NCBI GenBank assembly: GCA_964580575.1
Contig: CAZOLJ010000008.1
Span: forward strand, 17,875 to 81,874
Source of the DNA: CAVPDE01 sp964580575
Lineage (GTDB): Bacteria > Desulfobacterota > DSM-4660 > Desulfatiglandales > HGW-15
Direction of reading: 5' to 3'
Length of the DNA: 64,000 nt
Part shown: positions 8,341-18,170 of the stretch, piece after piece
How positions within the stretch are numbered: the stretch's first letter is position 1
How the letters are laid out: each line of letters opens with the position of its first letter
Program-made: the position numbers and the translations under genes
Notes under the pieces: model-generated
Database searches by the model: none
What the model was told of the DNA's origin: nothing
What the model saw: only the letters and a program-made list of their open reading frames with translations

Positions 8341-9004
8341 TCCTTTTGGAGAAACGCTGATGAGATCCGAGCAAAGGATCATGAAAAGGCTGACGAGTCC
8401 TGGCAGAATACAGGAGTTTCTTGACGAGACAAGCTACTCCACGGAGGACATCTATCGCTGTCCCTTCCGCGTTCTGCGCGAGCGCAGGGCTCACTGCTTT
8501 GACGGCGCGGTTTTCGCAGCAGCGGCGCTGCGGAAACTCGGTTTCCCTCCTCTGGTCCTGGAACTCGTTCCCAATGAAAGGGATGACGACCACCTGATTG
8601 CTCTTTACAAGCTCGAGGGCTTGTGGGGAGCGGTGGCCAAGTCCAATTTTGTGGGTCTTCGGTTTAGGGAGCCCCTGTTCCGGAACCTGAGAGAGTTGGT
8701 CCTTTCCTATTTTGAACAGTTCTTCAATGTGGCCGGCGAAAAGACACTCCGGGCCTACACCCTGCCGCTGGACCTGGCGCGCTTTGACGCGCTGGGATGG
8801 AGCTCGCAGGATGGGCCTATGGATCTCATTGCAGAAGCGCTCGATAAGAAACGCAGAGTTTCCATCATCACGGACAAGGCGGTGCGGCAACTGTCCCTGG
8901 CGGACGAGCGATCGCGCAAAGCCGGCTTGCTCGGAGCGGATGAAGCAGGGCTTTTCACCCCCTCCCCTCCGTCTTCCCCCTTGCTTTCGAAAGGCAAGGG
9001 GTGA
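8330..9004 (+). CDS. transglutaminase-like superfamily protein
   Basis: A 224-residue protein whose middle section reads RRAHCFDGAVFAAAALRKLG followed by DDDHLIALYK, the Cys...His arrangement of the transglutaminase/cysteine-protease-like fold. The Cys (about residue 60) and His (about 90) could be catalytic; a clear third Asp is not obvious. There is no signal peptide. The ATG overlaps the end of the upstream synthetase gene and has AAGGGGAGG before it, so it is co-translated with it. The last 15 or so residues (PSPPSSPLLSKGKG) are encoded by a C-rich repeat and hairpin, and look like an added tail rather than original protein. Substrate unknown. Confidence 0.65.
   Translation: MRADPFGETLMRSEQRIMKRLTSPGRIQEFLDETSYSTEDIYRCPFRVLRERRAHCFDGAVFAAAALRKLGFPPLVLELVPNERDDDHLIALYKLEGLWGAVAKSNFVGLRFREPLFRNLRELVLSYFEQFFNVAGEKTLRAYTLPLDLARFDALGWSSQDGPMDLIAEALDKKRRVSIITDKAVRQLSLADERSRKAGLLGADEAGLFTPSPPSSPLLSKGKG
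8977..9001 (+). terminator. hairpin at the end of the transglutaminase-like gene
   Basis: CCCCTTGC and GGCAAGGGG arms around TTTCGAAA form a strong stem-loop that overlaps the last codons and the stop. There is no long T tract, so it may be a repeat that acts as a weak terminator. Confidence 0.4.
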
Positions 9005-9172
9005 ATCTTTCCCTGAGCTCACGAGCTTCTGAGTGCACACAACGGAGACCGGGGATAAAATCGGTCACGCTATAGCATTTTCGAAAAACGAGATTAATAT
9101 TCTTGTCCAGGCAATGACCATGAAACAGAGAAAGCGATTGATGAGAGCCGCAATCAATGGAGATAGGTTTCA

Positions 9173-10315
9173 GTGAGATTCTTTCTCTTCATCACCACGT
9201 TCACTTCGATTTATGCCAGCATGCACGTTTATGCGTTCCTCAAACTGCGCAGAGCCGTGGCCCTGAGCGGTATCGCCACCGCTCTGATTGCAGTCCTCAT
9301 GATCCTCATGATCCTGACACCGATCATCGTCAGGGTCGTGGAATCGGCTGAGTTTGAAAGGACGGCGAAGGTTTTCGCCTATGGGGGATACACCTGGATG
9401 GGCCTCCTGTTTCTGTTCTTCGCGGCCTCTTTCACGCTCGACGTGTGGCGCTTCCTGGTTTATGCGGCCGAAGGCCTGCTGAAGGCGAGTCTAGACGTCG
9501 TCAGATTCTCAGCTCGTCAGGCGTTCTTCCTCCCTCTCTTTGCCTCCGTGATCGCGGCAGGGTACGGACTCTTCGAGGCCATGAACATCCGGACGGAGAT
9601 TCTTGTGCTCAAGTCTCCAAAAATCACCAGACCGATTCGAATCGCCCAGATCTCGGATGTGCACCTGGGCCTTCTGGTCCGTGAGCCCAGGCTGTCGAGG
9701 ATCCTGGAGAAAGTTACGGCCGCTTCCCCAGATATCTTCGTTTCCACCGGCGACTTGGTGGACGGTCAGACAGACAGCCTGAACGGGGTGGGTATTTTGC
9801 TGAGAGACGTCAAAGCCCCTCTGGGAAAATATGCTATCACCGGCAATCATGAGTTCTATGCAGGTCTGGATCGGTCCCTGGAATTCATGAAGCAGGCCGG
9901 ATTCCATGTGCTCCGGGGACAAGGGACGAGCGTGGCAGGATTGATCACTATCGCCGGTGTCGATGACCCCGTGGTGAGAGGTTACGGCCCATCGAGGGAA
10001 GTGCCGGAAAGAGAAATCCTTTCCGGACTTCCTAAAGACAAATTCACTCTCTTTCTGAAACACAGGCCTGACGTGGAAAAAAGCTCGGTAGGTCTTTTCG
10101 ATTTGCAGCTCTCAGGTCATGCCCACAAGGGCCAGATTTTTCCTTGGACCCTCATCGTCCGTCTCGTTCACCCACAACTTGCCGGACTCTATGACCTGCC
10201 CTCGGGATCGTCGCTTTACGTGAGCAGAGGCTCGGGAACATGGGGCCCACCCATCCGGTTTCTTGCACCGCCCGAGGTGACGGTCATCGACCTGGTGCCG
10301 GGAGCCCCGATGTGA
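9173..10315 (+). CDS. membrane-anchored metallophosphoesterase
   Basis: A calcineurin-like phosphoesterase with an N-terminal membrane region. About residues 1-125 contain four hydrophobic helices. The catalytic domain follows with the full metal-binding set: ISDVHLG near 160, STGDLVDG near 190, GNHEFYAG near 224 and the late LSGHAHKGQ near 316. This matches the YaeI/YkuE group that hydrolyses phosphoesters, in some cases UDP-diacylglucosamine-type lipids; the substrate here is not known. The start is GTG 9173 with GGAGATA 8 bases upstream. It stands alone, downstream of a gap of 168 bases with no clear feature. Confidence 0.88.
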   Translation: MRFFLFITTFTSIYASMHVYAFLKLRRAVALSGIATALIAVLMILMILTPIIVRVVESAEFERTAKVFAYGGYTWMGLLFLFFAASFTLDVWRFLVYAAEGLLKASLDVVRFSARQAFFLPLFASVIAAGYGLFEAMNIRTEILVLKSPKITRPIRIAQISDVHLGLLVREPRLSRILEKVTAASPDIFVSTGDLVDGQTDSLNGVGILLRDVKAPLGKYAITGNHEFYAGLDRSLEFMKQAGFHVLRGQGTSVAGLITIAGVDDPVVRGYGPSREVPEREILSGLPKDKFTLFLKHRPDVEKSSVGLFDLQLSGHAHKGQIFPWTLIVRLVHPQLAGLYDLPSGSSLYVSRGSGTWGPPIRFLAPPEVTVIDLVPGAPM

Positions 10316-10552
10316 AAGAAAGGGCACCCTCCTCCAGACGGGCGGCGCTCCGGTGCCGTCCGGGCAACGGCCTGTTTCCCATTGACAGGCAAGCCCAAAT
10401 CGTCCATATTTCGTTTCACTCGCCTTCGCCAGATGCCCCGTGCTCCGGAACGGGGGAGGCATGGCGAGAGGGGACTGCGGCGCAGTTCCGCTGGTCGTTT
10501 CCCCTGATGCCCGCGCTCCCGCGCGGGGAGCTTCACTGGAAGTGAGGCCACG

Positions 10553-11407
10553 ATGGCAAACGAGATCCTCAACCGCTTTGATTTAGCCGGAAGAACAGCC
10601 GCCGTCACCGGCGGGGGCGGCGATCTTTGCGGCCATATGGTCGAGGTCCTCGGCGCCATGGGCGTGAAAGTGGCTGTGATCGATGTCCGCCTGGACAAGG
10701 CCGAAGCCCGTGCCCAATCCGTGTCCAGAGCCGGCGGGGTCGCCGAGGCGTATCGATGTGATATCCTGAATGCGGACCAGCTCAGGGGCTGTTACGATGG
10801 GGTCTGTCGCCGGTGGGGGCCGCCGGATTTTCTAATCAATGGCGCCGGGGGCAACGACCCGCGGGGAAGCACCTCGGACGAATTCCACGAGCCTAAGAAA
10901 CCTCCGGAACCGGATGGAAAATCTTTCTTCGATCTCGACCCCGCCGGGTTCCGCCAGGTGTTCGATCTCAACTTCCTGGGCACCTTTCTGGTGACCCAGG
11001 TTTTTTCCAAGGGAATGGTGACAAAGGGCAAGGGGGCTATTGTCAACATCTCTTCCATGAGCGCCTTCACGCCGCTCACCAAGGTGGCGGCCTACTCGGC
11101 TGCCAAGGCTTCCGTAAGCAACTTCACGCGCTGGCTGGCGGTTCATTTTTCCCGCACCGGGGTGCGGGTCAATGCCCTTGCCCCGGGGTTTTTCATGACC
11201 GAACAGCTGAAATTTCTGCACATCGATCGGAACACAGGTGAACTGCTGCCGCGTGCGCAAAAGGTGATCGCCCACACCCCCATGGGCCGCTACGGGGAGC
11301 CGGACGATCTGATCGGCACTCTCCTCTGGCTGCTGTCGGATGCGTCGAGTTACGTGACCGGAGTCGTGGTGCCCGTAGACGGAGGGTTTTCCTCTTATTC
11401 GATTTGA
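10553..11407 (+). CDS. SDR family oxidoreductase (mannonate/fructuronate reductase-like)
   Basis: NAD(P)-dependent short-chain dehydrogenase: nucleotide loop TGGGGDLCGHM at about residues 19-29, NGAGGN near 97, and active-site Tyr-x3-Lys in YSAAK near 180. The insertion DPRGSTSDEFHEPKKPPEP before the SFFDLDP segment is like that of UxuB-type SDR enzymes that interconvert D-mannonate and D-fructuronate, so a sugar acid, ketose or polyol is the likely substrate. It heads the sugar operon, with the ABC ATPase gene 80 bases downstream. The upstream 237-base gap is GC-rich with short hairpins and no recognisable gene. Family assignment is secure; substrate is inference. Confidence 0.85.
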   Translation: MANEILNRFDLAGRTAAVTGGGGDLCGHMVEVLGAMGVKVAVIDVRLDKAEARAQSVSRAGGVAEAYRCDILNADQLRGCYDGVCRRWGPPDFLINGAGGNDPRGSTSDEFHEPKKPPEPDGKSFFDLDPAGFRQVFDLNFLGTFLVTQVFSKGMVTKGKGAIVNISSMSAFTPLTKVAAYSAAKASVSNFTRWLAVHFSRTGVRVNALAPGFFMTEQLKFLHIDRNTGELLPRAQKVIAHTPMGRYGEPDDLIGTLLWLLSDASSYVTGVVVPVDGGFSSYSI

Positions 11408-11485
11408 CACTTTTCCGTGCAAATAGGCCAAGGATGCAGATGGGCTTTTTTCAGCAGCCTGTTAATCTCCAGCGAGGAATGCGGA

Positions 11486-12589
<1,104 letters not shown>

Positions 12590-12648
12590 AGACTGTTCAA
12601 CTGGAGACTCGATCAACAACTGAAACCCATTTAGGAGGGAGGTATCCC

Positions 12649-13950
12649 ATGAGAAAGATTGCATTCTTTATGTTGATGGCTTTGCTGTGCGCAGTGACGG
12701 TGTCTGGAACTGCCCTGGCCCAGGTGGACTGGAAGCAGTTTCAGGGAACTGAGATTCGGTTCCTGATGAACAAACACCCCTTCACGACCTTCATTGAACC
12801 CAAGATCCCCGAGTTCGAGAAGCTGACCGGCATCAAGGTCGTCTTCGAGGTCTTTCCCGAGGATCAATACCGCAACAAACGCACCATCGAGCTCAATGCC
12901 GGCGGCAAGCTGGACGGCTACATGATCATGCCCGGACAGGACGATCTGTACTACTCGAAGGCAGGCTGGCTGCAGCCCCTGGACGACTACATCAAGGACC
13001 CCAAGTTGACTGACGCCGCCTGGGACCCCAAAGACTTTTTCAAGAGCTTCACTCAAGCGTCGACGGTGGCCGGCAAGCAGATCGGCGTTGTCATCAACGC
13101 CGAAACTTCACTGCTGTCCTACCGCAAGGACCTGTTCGACCAGTTCAAGGTCAAGGTCCCCGCGACCATGAAGGAACTGGAGGAGACCGCCAAGTTCTTC
13201 CACGGCAAGGAGGTTGATGGCAAGAAAATGGTGGGCATCACCCTGCGCGGAAAGGGCGCTGCCGCAACCTCCCAGTGGGTGGACTTCCTCTACAGCTTCG
13301 GCGGGTCCTGGACCAACGCCCAGGGCAAGTCGAACCTCGCCTCTGCCCAGAGCATCGCGGCCTTCAAGTTCTACGGCGACCTTCTGAGGAATTACGGGCC
13401 CGAGGGCGGCACCATGCTGCACTGGGCCGAAAGCACCTCCGTCTTCATGGAGGGCAAGGCCGCCATGATTTATGACGCCAACGTGTTCAAATCCCTGTAC
13501 GAGAATCCCAAGGAATCGAAGGTTGCCGGCAAGGTCGGGTACGCCGTGATTCCGGCGGGCCCAGCAGGAAGCGTACCCCATGTTTCCAACTGGAGCCTGT
13601 CCATCAACAAGAACAGCGCCCCGGCACGGCAGAAGGCGGCCTGGTTGTTTATCCAGTGGGCCACCAACAAACCAAACGCCCTGGGTGCACTGCTGGCCGG
13701 GGTCCCGGCAGGTCGGGCCTCGGCCTGGGATTCCGCAGAATACAAGGCTGGGGACAAGCAGCCGGACTGGACGGCCTCTACGAAGAAGTCTTTTGAGCTC
13801 GGCAACCCCCAGTGGAACCCGCCCGTCATCAACGTGCCAGAGATCCGCGACATTACCGGTCAGGTGATCGTGGACGCCATCCAAGGCAAGGACGTGGCTG
13901 AGTCGGCGAAGAAGGCCGCCGAGCTGATGGACAAGAAGATGGAGATCTAA
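12649..13950 (+). CDS. sugar ABC transporter substrate-binding protein
   Basis: Periplasmic solute receptor of the family-1 carbohydrate type (433 aa). A signal peptide covers residues 1-24 and ends TALA before QVDWKQF. The mature part has the usual TEIRFLMNKHPF start, FEKLTGIKV near residue 62, and the hallmark KAAMIYDANVF and WLFIQWATNK segments. AGGAGGGAGG stands 9 bases before the ATG. No single ligand can be read from sequence; the neighbouring SDR, HAD and transaldolase-like genes point to a sugar, sugar acid or polyol. A strong palindrome follows the stop codon and probably makes this receptor mRNA more abundant than the permease part. Confidence 0.92.
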   Translation: MRKIAFFMLMALLCAVTVSGTALAQVDWKQFQGTEIRFLMNKHPFTTFIEPKIPEFEKLTGIKVVFEVFPEDQYRNKRTIELNAGGKLDGYMIMPGQDDLYYSKAGWLQPLDDYIKDPKLTDAAWDPKDFFKSFTQASTVAGKQIGVVINAETSLLSYRKDLFDQFKVKVPATMKELEETAKFFHGKEVDGKKMVGITLRGKGAAATSQWVDFLYSFGGSWTNAQGKSNLASAQSIAAFKFYGDLLRNYGPEGGTMLHWAESTSVFMEGKAAMIYDANVFKSLYENPKESKVAGKVGYAVIPAGPAGSVPHVSNWSLSINKNSAPARQKAAWLFIQWATNKPNALGALLAGVPAGRASAWDSAEYKAGDKQPDWTASTKKSFELGNPQWNPPVINVPEIRDITGQVIVDAIQGKDVAESAKKAAELMDKKMEI

Positions 13951-13997
13951 ACTCTTGCCGACGGATTTGATGGTTAACCGTTAAGGCCCTTACCACT

Positions 13998-14025
13998 CCC
14001 TCTCCCCCAAGCTGGGGGAGAGGGG
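13998..14025. repeat. C-rich palindrome between binding-protein and permease genes
   Basis: CCCTCTCCCCC and GGGGGAGAGGGG arms around AAGCT form a stable stem, a member of the dispersed C-rich/G-rich palindrome family. In this position it would act as an intra-operon attenuator or 3-prime stabiliser, a common arrangement after binding-protein genes. Confidence 0.55.
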
Positions 14026-14081
14026 AAGGGTGAACCTATCGACCCTCTGTCGGCATTTTCGCCTATTACAGAACCACGACC

Positions 14082-14975
14082 ATGAGCAACACTCTTACCA
14101 CCGTCAGCCGCTTTGTGGATCGACGTCAGTCGCTGGTTTATCCGGCGCCGGCGGTGATCGTGCTGTTTCTGATCGTGGTGCTTCCCATCGCCTTCAACCT
14201 GTATCTCGCTTTCACCAAGTGGACCGTCGGACTGGGTCAGCCGCGCTTCATCGGCCTCGACAACTTCATCGAACTGATCTCGGACGAGCGTGTCCTGAAC
14301 GGGATCAAGGTGATGGTTTATTTCAGCGGGCTGAGCCTTTTCCTCGAACTGGCGCTGGGGCTTCTCATCGCGTTGTACTTCAATCGCGAATTCAGGGGCA
14401 GCGAGGCTGTCCAGGCCATCTATATCTTCCCCTTTGCCGCGACCCCGGTGGCTGTCGCGCTGATCTGGCGGGTCATGCTGAATCCCGAGATCGGGGTGCT
14501 GAACTACCTGCTGCGCAGCATCGGGCTGCCGGGCAGCCTGTGGGTGAGCGGCGAGCATACCGCCGTCCTTTCGCTGGTGATGGTGGATGTGTGGAAGTGG
14601 ACTCCCATGATCACCCTCATCGTGCTGGCGGGGCTCAAATCCCTGCCGCCGGACCCCTACGAGGCCGCCCGCATCGACGGGGCAACCGCGCTGCAGATCT
14701 TCTGGTACATCACTCTGCCCCTGATCCGGCCGGTGCTGATCGCGGCCCTGATGCTCCGTTCGCTGGACAACCTCAAGGAATTCGACATGATCTACACCAT
14801 CACCCAAGGGGGCCCTGGCATCGCCTCAGAAACCCTGTACCTTTATTCCTATCAGGTCGGGTTCGGCTTCTTCAAAGCCGGCTACGGCTCAGCTCTCATG
14901 GTGGTGGTGTTTATGATCGTGCTGGTCTTCAACGTGATCATGAACCGGATGCGGCTCAGCGCTCTGGACCGCTGA
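14082..14975 (+). CDS. sugar ABC transporter permease (MalF/UgpA type)
   Basis: Inner-membrane channel subunit, 297 aa, six predicted helices; the first is VIVLFLIVVLPIAFNLYLAF at about residues 25-44. The EAA coupling loop reads PYEAARIDGATALQIFWYITLPLI (about 200-223), which contacts the ATPase. The N-terminal sequence before helix 1 is short, as in UgpA-like permeases. The downstream permease gene follows after about 20 bases. Confidence 0.92.
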   Translation: MSNTLTTVSRFVDRRQSLVYPAPAVIVLFLIVVLPIAFNLYLAFTKWTVGLGQPRFIGLDNFIELISDERVLNGIKVMVYFSGLSLFLELALGLLIALYFNREFRGSEAVQAIYIFPFAATPVAVALIWRVMLNPEIGVLNYLLRSIGLPGSLWVSGEHTAVLSLVMVDVWKWTPMITLIVLAGLKSLPPDPYEAARIDGATALQIFWYITLPLIRPVLIAALMLRSLDNLKEFDMIYTITQGGPGIASETLYLYSYQVGFGFFKAGYGSALMVVVFMIVLVFNVIMNRMRLSALDR

Positions 14976-14997
14976 CGGTAATGGCGTGCGAGAGACG

Positions 14998-15825
14998 ATG
15001 ACGAAGCGAGCTGCCGTCAAGACCTTCCGAACCACGCTCTTCTATGCGGGCGCTGCGGGCCTGTGCGTGCCGCCGCTGTTTGTCTTCGCCTGGATGATCA
15101 TGACCGGACTCAAAACCGGCGTGCAGAACATCGCTTACCCGCCGGAGTTCCTTTTCACGCCCACACTAGAAAACTTCAAGGCGGTGTTTGAGCAGCACAA
15201 TTTTTTCCGTTACCTGATGAACAGTCTCATCATTGCCACCCTGTCCACGGGGCTCTCTCTGGTGCTGGGGCTGCCGGCGGCCTATTCCATCGCCAAGTAC
15301 CGGCAGAGCAAGATCGGCATCATCATCCTGCTCGCCCGCATGACTCCTTTTGTGAGCTACCTGCTGCCCTGGTACATCATTTTCCGATACCTGAAGCTCA
15401 TCGACACCTACACGGCGCTGACCCTGACCCACCTGATCATCACGCTGCCCATGGTGGCCTGGCTCATGGTGGCCTTTTTTGAAAGCGTGCCGGCCGAGCT
15501 GGAAGATGCGGCTATGATCGACGGATGCTCGCGGCTGAAAACCTTTCTCATCATCGTTCTGCCCCTGGTGCGAAACGGTATCGCGACCTCGGCCATCATG
15601 TCGTTCATCTTCTCCTGGAACCAGTTTCTTTTCTCGCTGATTCTCTCCGGCCCTCAGACCAAGACCGTGCCGGTGGCCGTCTACAACTTTATCTCCTACG
15701 GCAAGATCGACTGGGCCGGCATCGGCGCCGCCGCCACCCTCATCGTCCTTCCGGTTTCGGTGTTTGCCTTCTTCGTGCGCAAGACCATTGTGCAGGGGCT
15801 CACGATGGGGGCTTTGAAGGACTAG
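14998..15825 (+). CDS. sugar ABC transporter permease (MalG/UgpE type)
   Basis: Second channel subunit, 275 aa, with six helices; the EAA loop ELEDAAMIDGCSRLKTFLII lies at about residues 160-180. ATG 14998 is taken as start; an in-frame GTG 14986 is possible and would add four residues. With the preceding permease, the binding protein and the ATPase this completes one importer. The 180 bases after it contain an inverted repeat and no gene. Confidence 0.92.
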   Translation: MTKRAAVKTFRTTLFYAGAAGLCVPPLFVFAWMIMTGLKTGVQNIAYPPEFLFTPTLENFKAVFEQHNFFRYLMNSLIIATLSTGLSLVLGLPAAYSIAKYRQSKIGIIILLARMTPFVSYLLPWYIIFRYLKLIDTYTALTLTHLIITLPMVAWLMVAFFESVPAELEDAAMIDGCSRLKTFLIIVLPLVRNGIATSAIMSFIFSWNQFLFSLILSGPQTKTVPVAVYNFISYGKIDWAGIGAAATLIVLPVSVFAFFVRKTIVQGLTMGALKD

Positions 15826-15889
15826 CGGGTAGCTGAAAAACGCGCGCTTTTAGGCGAGGATTTAGCTATGGTTTCTACGCTTGACGCAG

Positions 15890-15972
15890 GCACAAAGTTG
15901 CAAAGGCACAAAGGCACAAAGCAGAAAAACCGTTCCGCTCTGTACCTTTGCCCCTCTGTGCCTTTGTCCCTC
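15890..15972. repeat. inverted repeat of GGCACAAA units
   Basis: The left side repeats GGCACAAA three times (15889-15920) and the right side carries the complement (CTTTGCCCCTCTGTGCCTTTG, about 15955-15975). Together they can fold into a long hairpin between the permease and HAD genes. It looks like a dispersed genomic repeat inserted into the operon. Confidence 0.5.
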
Positions 15973-16008
15973 AAGGTGTTGGCCTCAGCCGACAGTGGCT
16001 GACTTCGT

Positions 16009-16794
16009 ATGATCGACCTCTCAGTAAACTCAAACGTAATCCGTGACGTGAGCCTCGTGATCTTCGACAAGGACGGGACCCTGATCGAGCTCTACCCCTA
16101 CTGGTCGCAGATGGTGGAGCTGCGCGCCAGGATCGTCTGCGAAACGTTGGGATTGGGCACGGAACATGAAGCAGGCCTTCGGTGGGCGCTGGGTGTGGAT
16201 GAGAAAGCCGGACGTCTCCGGCAGGACGGGCCTGTGGGCCTCAAGAAGCGCGAGATCGTCCTCAAATCAGCCACGGATTATCTTGACGGGATCGGCCTCA
16301 GAGACACCTTGGCGATCTGCGAACAGGCCTTCGATCGTGCTGACGAGATCTCGATTGGTAATCCAGGCCAATTCATCCGGCCCATCCAGGGCGCGGTGTC
16401 CCTGATGAGTGCGCTTCGGGATCGCGGTTGCCGCATTGCGTTGGCTACAGTGGACATCGGGCGACGAGCCCGTCTGGCCATGGAGTTTATGGGCGTCATC
16501 GACAAGCTTGACCTGATCATCGGTGGAGAAGAGGTGGCCCGCGGAAAACCTGATCCCGAGATGATCCACATCATCCTCGACCGCTTGGGGATCGGCAGCT
16601 CAAAGGCCGTCATGGTCGGGGACGCGCTCAGCGATGTGCAAATGGGAATCAACGCCGGCCTCAAGGCATCCATCGGCGTGCTCACGGGGTTTGCCGCCGA
16701 AGATCAGTTCCGGATCCTCACCCCTTTCATTGCCCGGGATGTGTCGGAGCTCAGCGTACGCCGTTCTTTCCCCTCCCCTGGTGGGAGGGGATAA
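16009..16794 (+). CDS. HAD-superfamily hydrolase (phosphoglycolate-phosphatase-like)
   Basis: Haloacid-dehalogenase-type phosphatase, 261 aa. Motif I FDKDGTL at about residues 19-25 holds both catalytic Asp residues. A helical cap domain follows, then motif II ALATVD near 145, the Lys of motif III in GKPDPEMI near 181, and motif IV VGDALSDVQMG near 203. In this operon it probably dephosphorylates a sugar phosphate, or relieves a toxic by-product. The final residues SFPSPGGRG and the stop codon are supplied by a C-rich palindrome, so the natural C-terminus may have been altered by repeat insertion. Confidence 0.85.
   Translation: MIDLSVNSNVIRDVSLVIFDKDGTLIELYPYWSQMVELRARIVCETLGLGTEHEAGLRWALGVDEKAGRLRQDGPVGLKKREIVLKSATDYLDGIGLRDTLAICEQAFDRADEISIGNPGQFIRPIQGAVSLMSALRDRGCRIALATVDIGRRARLAMEFMGVIDKLDLIIGGEEVARGKPDPEMIHIILDRLGIGSSKAVMVGDALSDVQMGINAGLKASIGVLTGFAAEDQFRILTPFIARDVSELSVRRSFPSPGGRG
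16770..16790. repeat. C-rich palindrome that encodes the HAD C-terminus
   Basis: CCCCTCCC and GGGAGGGG arms around CTGGT, same family as at 1381 and 13998. It overlaps the last codons of the HAD gene, and a second G-rich run follows at 16795-16804. Confidence 0.5.
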
Positions 16795-16876
16795 AGGGGA
16801 GGGGGCAACAAACGGAAACTTCGCTATTGCGATTGAACTTACAGTTCGTACAATGAATCGAAAAAGGAGAAATACA

Positions 16877-17956
16877 TTGAAGTACAAAAGCCCGCTTCAC
16901 CAAACCGTATCCACCACGCCGACCGAATTCTGGAACGACTCCTGCTCGGTGCCGGAGCTGATGTACGCCATCGAGCACGGCGCTACCGGAGCCACATCGA
17001 ACCCTTTCATCGTCTATACCGTGCTCAAGGCGGCGCTGGCCGAGTGGAAGGATCGTATCCGGCAGGTCATTCTCGATCACCCCACGTGGGATGAGGAGCA
17101 GATCGCCCAGCAGGTGTACGAGGAGGTCGGAGTGCGCGGTTCCAAGGTGCTCCTGCCCGTGTTCGAGGCGCGGAAAGGCCTGCGGGGCCGGCTGTCGATC
17201 CAGACCAACCCGCAGTGGTACCGGGACGCCGAGCGTCTGGTGCGGCAGGCGATCTACTTCCACGGTTTGGCACCCAATATTCAGGTGAAGCTTCCTGCCA
17301 CGAAGGGGGGTGTCGCGGCTGTGGAAGAGGCAACCTACCGCGGCGTGAACATCAACGCCACGGTGAGCTTCACCGTGCCCCAGGCCATCGCCGTCGCCGA
17401 GGCGGTGGAGCGCGGCCTGAACCGCCGTGCAAAGGAGGGCAAGCCCATTGCGGACATGACCCCGGTCTGCACGATTATGATCGGCCGGCTGGATGACTGG
17501 CTGCAGGTCGTCGCCCAGCGCGACACGATCGTGGTGGATCCCGGCGCGCTCCACTGGGCGGGGATTGCTGTGATCAAGAAAGCCTACGAAATCTACCGCC
17601 AGAAAGGCTACCGGGCGCGTTTGCTCGCCGCGGCCTACAGGCACCCCATGCACTGGTCGGAGCTCATCGGCGGCGATCTCAGCATGACCATCCCCTACGA
17701 GTGGCAGCTCCAGTTCAATGGGTCCGACGTGCCGGTCATCGAGCGGATGCAGAACCCTGTACCCAAGGAGTACTTCCACCTCCTTTATGAGAACTTCGCG
17801 GACTTCCGCCGCGCCTACGAGCCGGACGGCATGAGGGTGGAAGAGTTCGACAGTTATGGGGCGACCGTGCGCACCCTTCGTGCATTCATGGCCTCGTGGC
17901 ACGATCTCGTGAACCTCATGCGTGACTTCATGCTCCCCAATCCTGACGTGAAGTAA
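16877..17956 (+). CDS. transaldolase family enzyme
   Basis: A 359-residue transaldolase-fold protein. The family phosphate/substrate loop is ATSNPF near residues 32-37. The Schiff-base lysine lies in NIQVKLPAT near 135-143, and the following GVNINATVSFTVPQAIAVAEA matches the GINxNxTLxFS strand of transaldolases. TTG 16877 is chosen as start because AAGGAG (16864-16869) is 7 bases upstream; the in-frame ATG 16853 has no good site. It ends the SDR-ABC-HAD operon. No transketolase, kinase or isomerase is nearby, so the donor/acceptor pair is unknown. It may cleave a ketose or sugar acid made by the SDR. Confidence 0.82.
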   Translation: MKYKSPLHQTVSTTPTEFWNDSCSVPELMYAIEHGATGATSNPFIVYTVLKAALAEWKDRIRQVILDHPTWDEEQIAQQVYEEVGVRGSKVLLPVFEARKGLRGRLSIQTNPQWYRDAERLVRQAIYFHGLAPNIQVKLPATKGGVAAVEEATYRGVNINATVSFTVPQAIAVAEAVERGLNRRAKEGKPIADMTPVCTIMIGRLDDWLQVVAQRDTIVVDPGALHWAGIAVIKKAYEIYRQKGYRARLLAAAYRHPMHWSELIGGDLSMTIPYEWQLQFNGSDVPVIERMQNPVPKEYFHLLYENFADFRRAYEPDGMRVEEFDSYGATVRTLRAFMASWHDLVNLMRDFMLPNPDVK

Positions 17957-18074
17957 CCGGGCGCCTCGCGCGAGCAAATCCCCACACGGTCATCAAAGGC
18001 GGTGGACACACTCCCATCACCAAATGATAACGTAGGAAGACGAACACTCGCGACCTTTGGACTGGCTTTGTCAT

Positions 18075-18104
18075 TTGACACTCAGGGTGCGGATACCCTA
18101 TACT
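18075..18104 (+). promoter_or_regulatory. sigma-70-type promoter for the 4Fe-4S protein gene
   Basis: TTGACA at 18075-18080, 18-base spacer ending CCC, TATACT at 18099-18104. The leader to ATG 18171 is about 60 bases. Confidence 0.65.
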
Positions 18105-18170
18105 CCGTCCCACCGCAAGCAGGTTCTTATCACATTCGTCTCACCATTCCCTCACCTATGGGAGGCAGGT

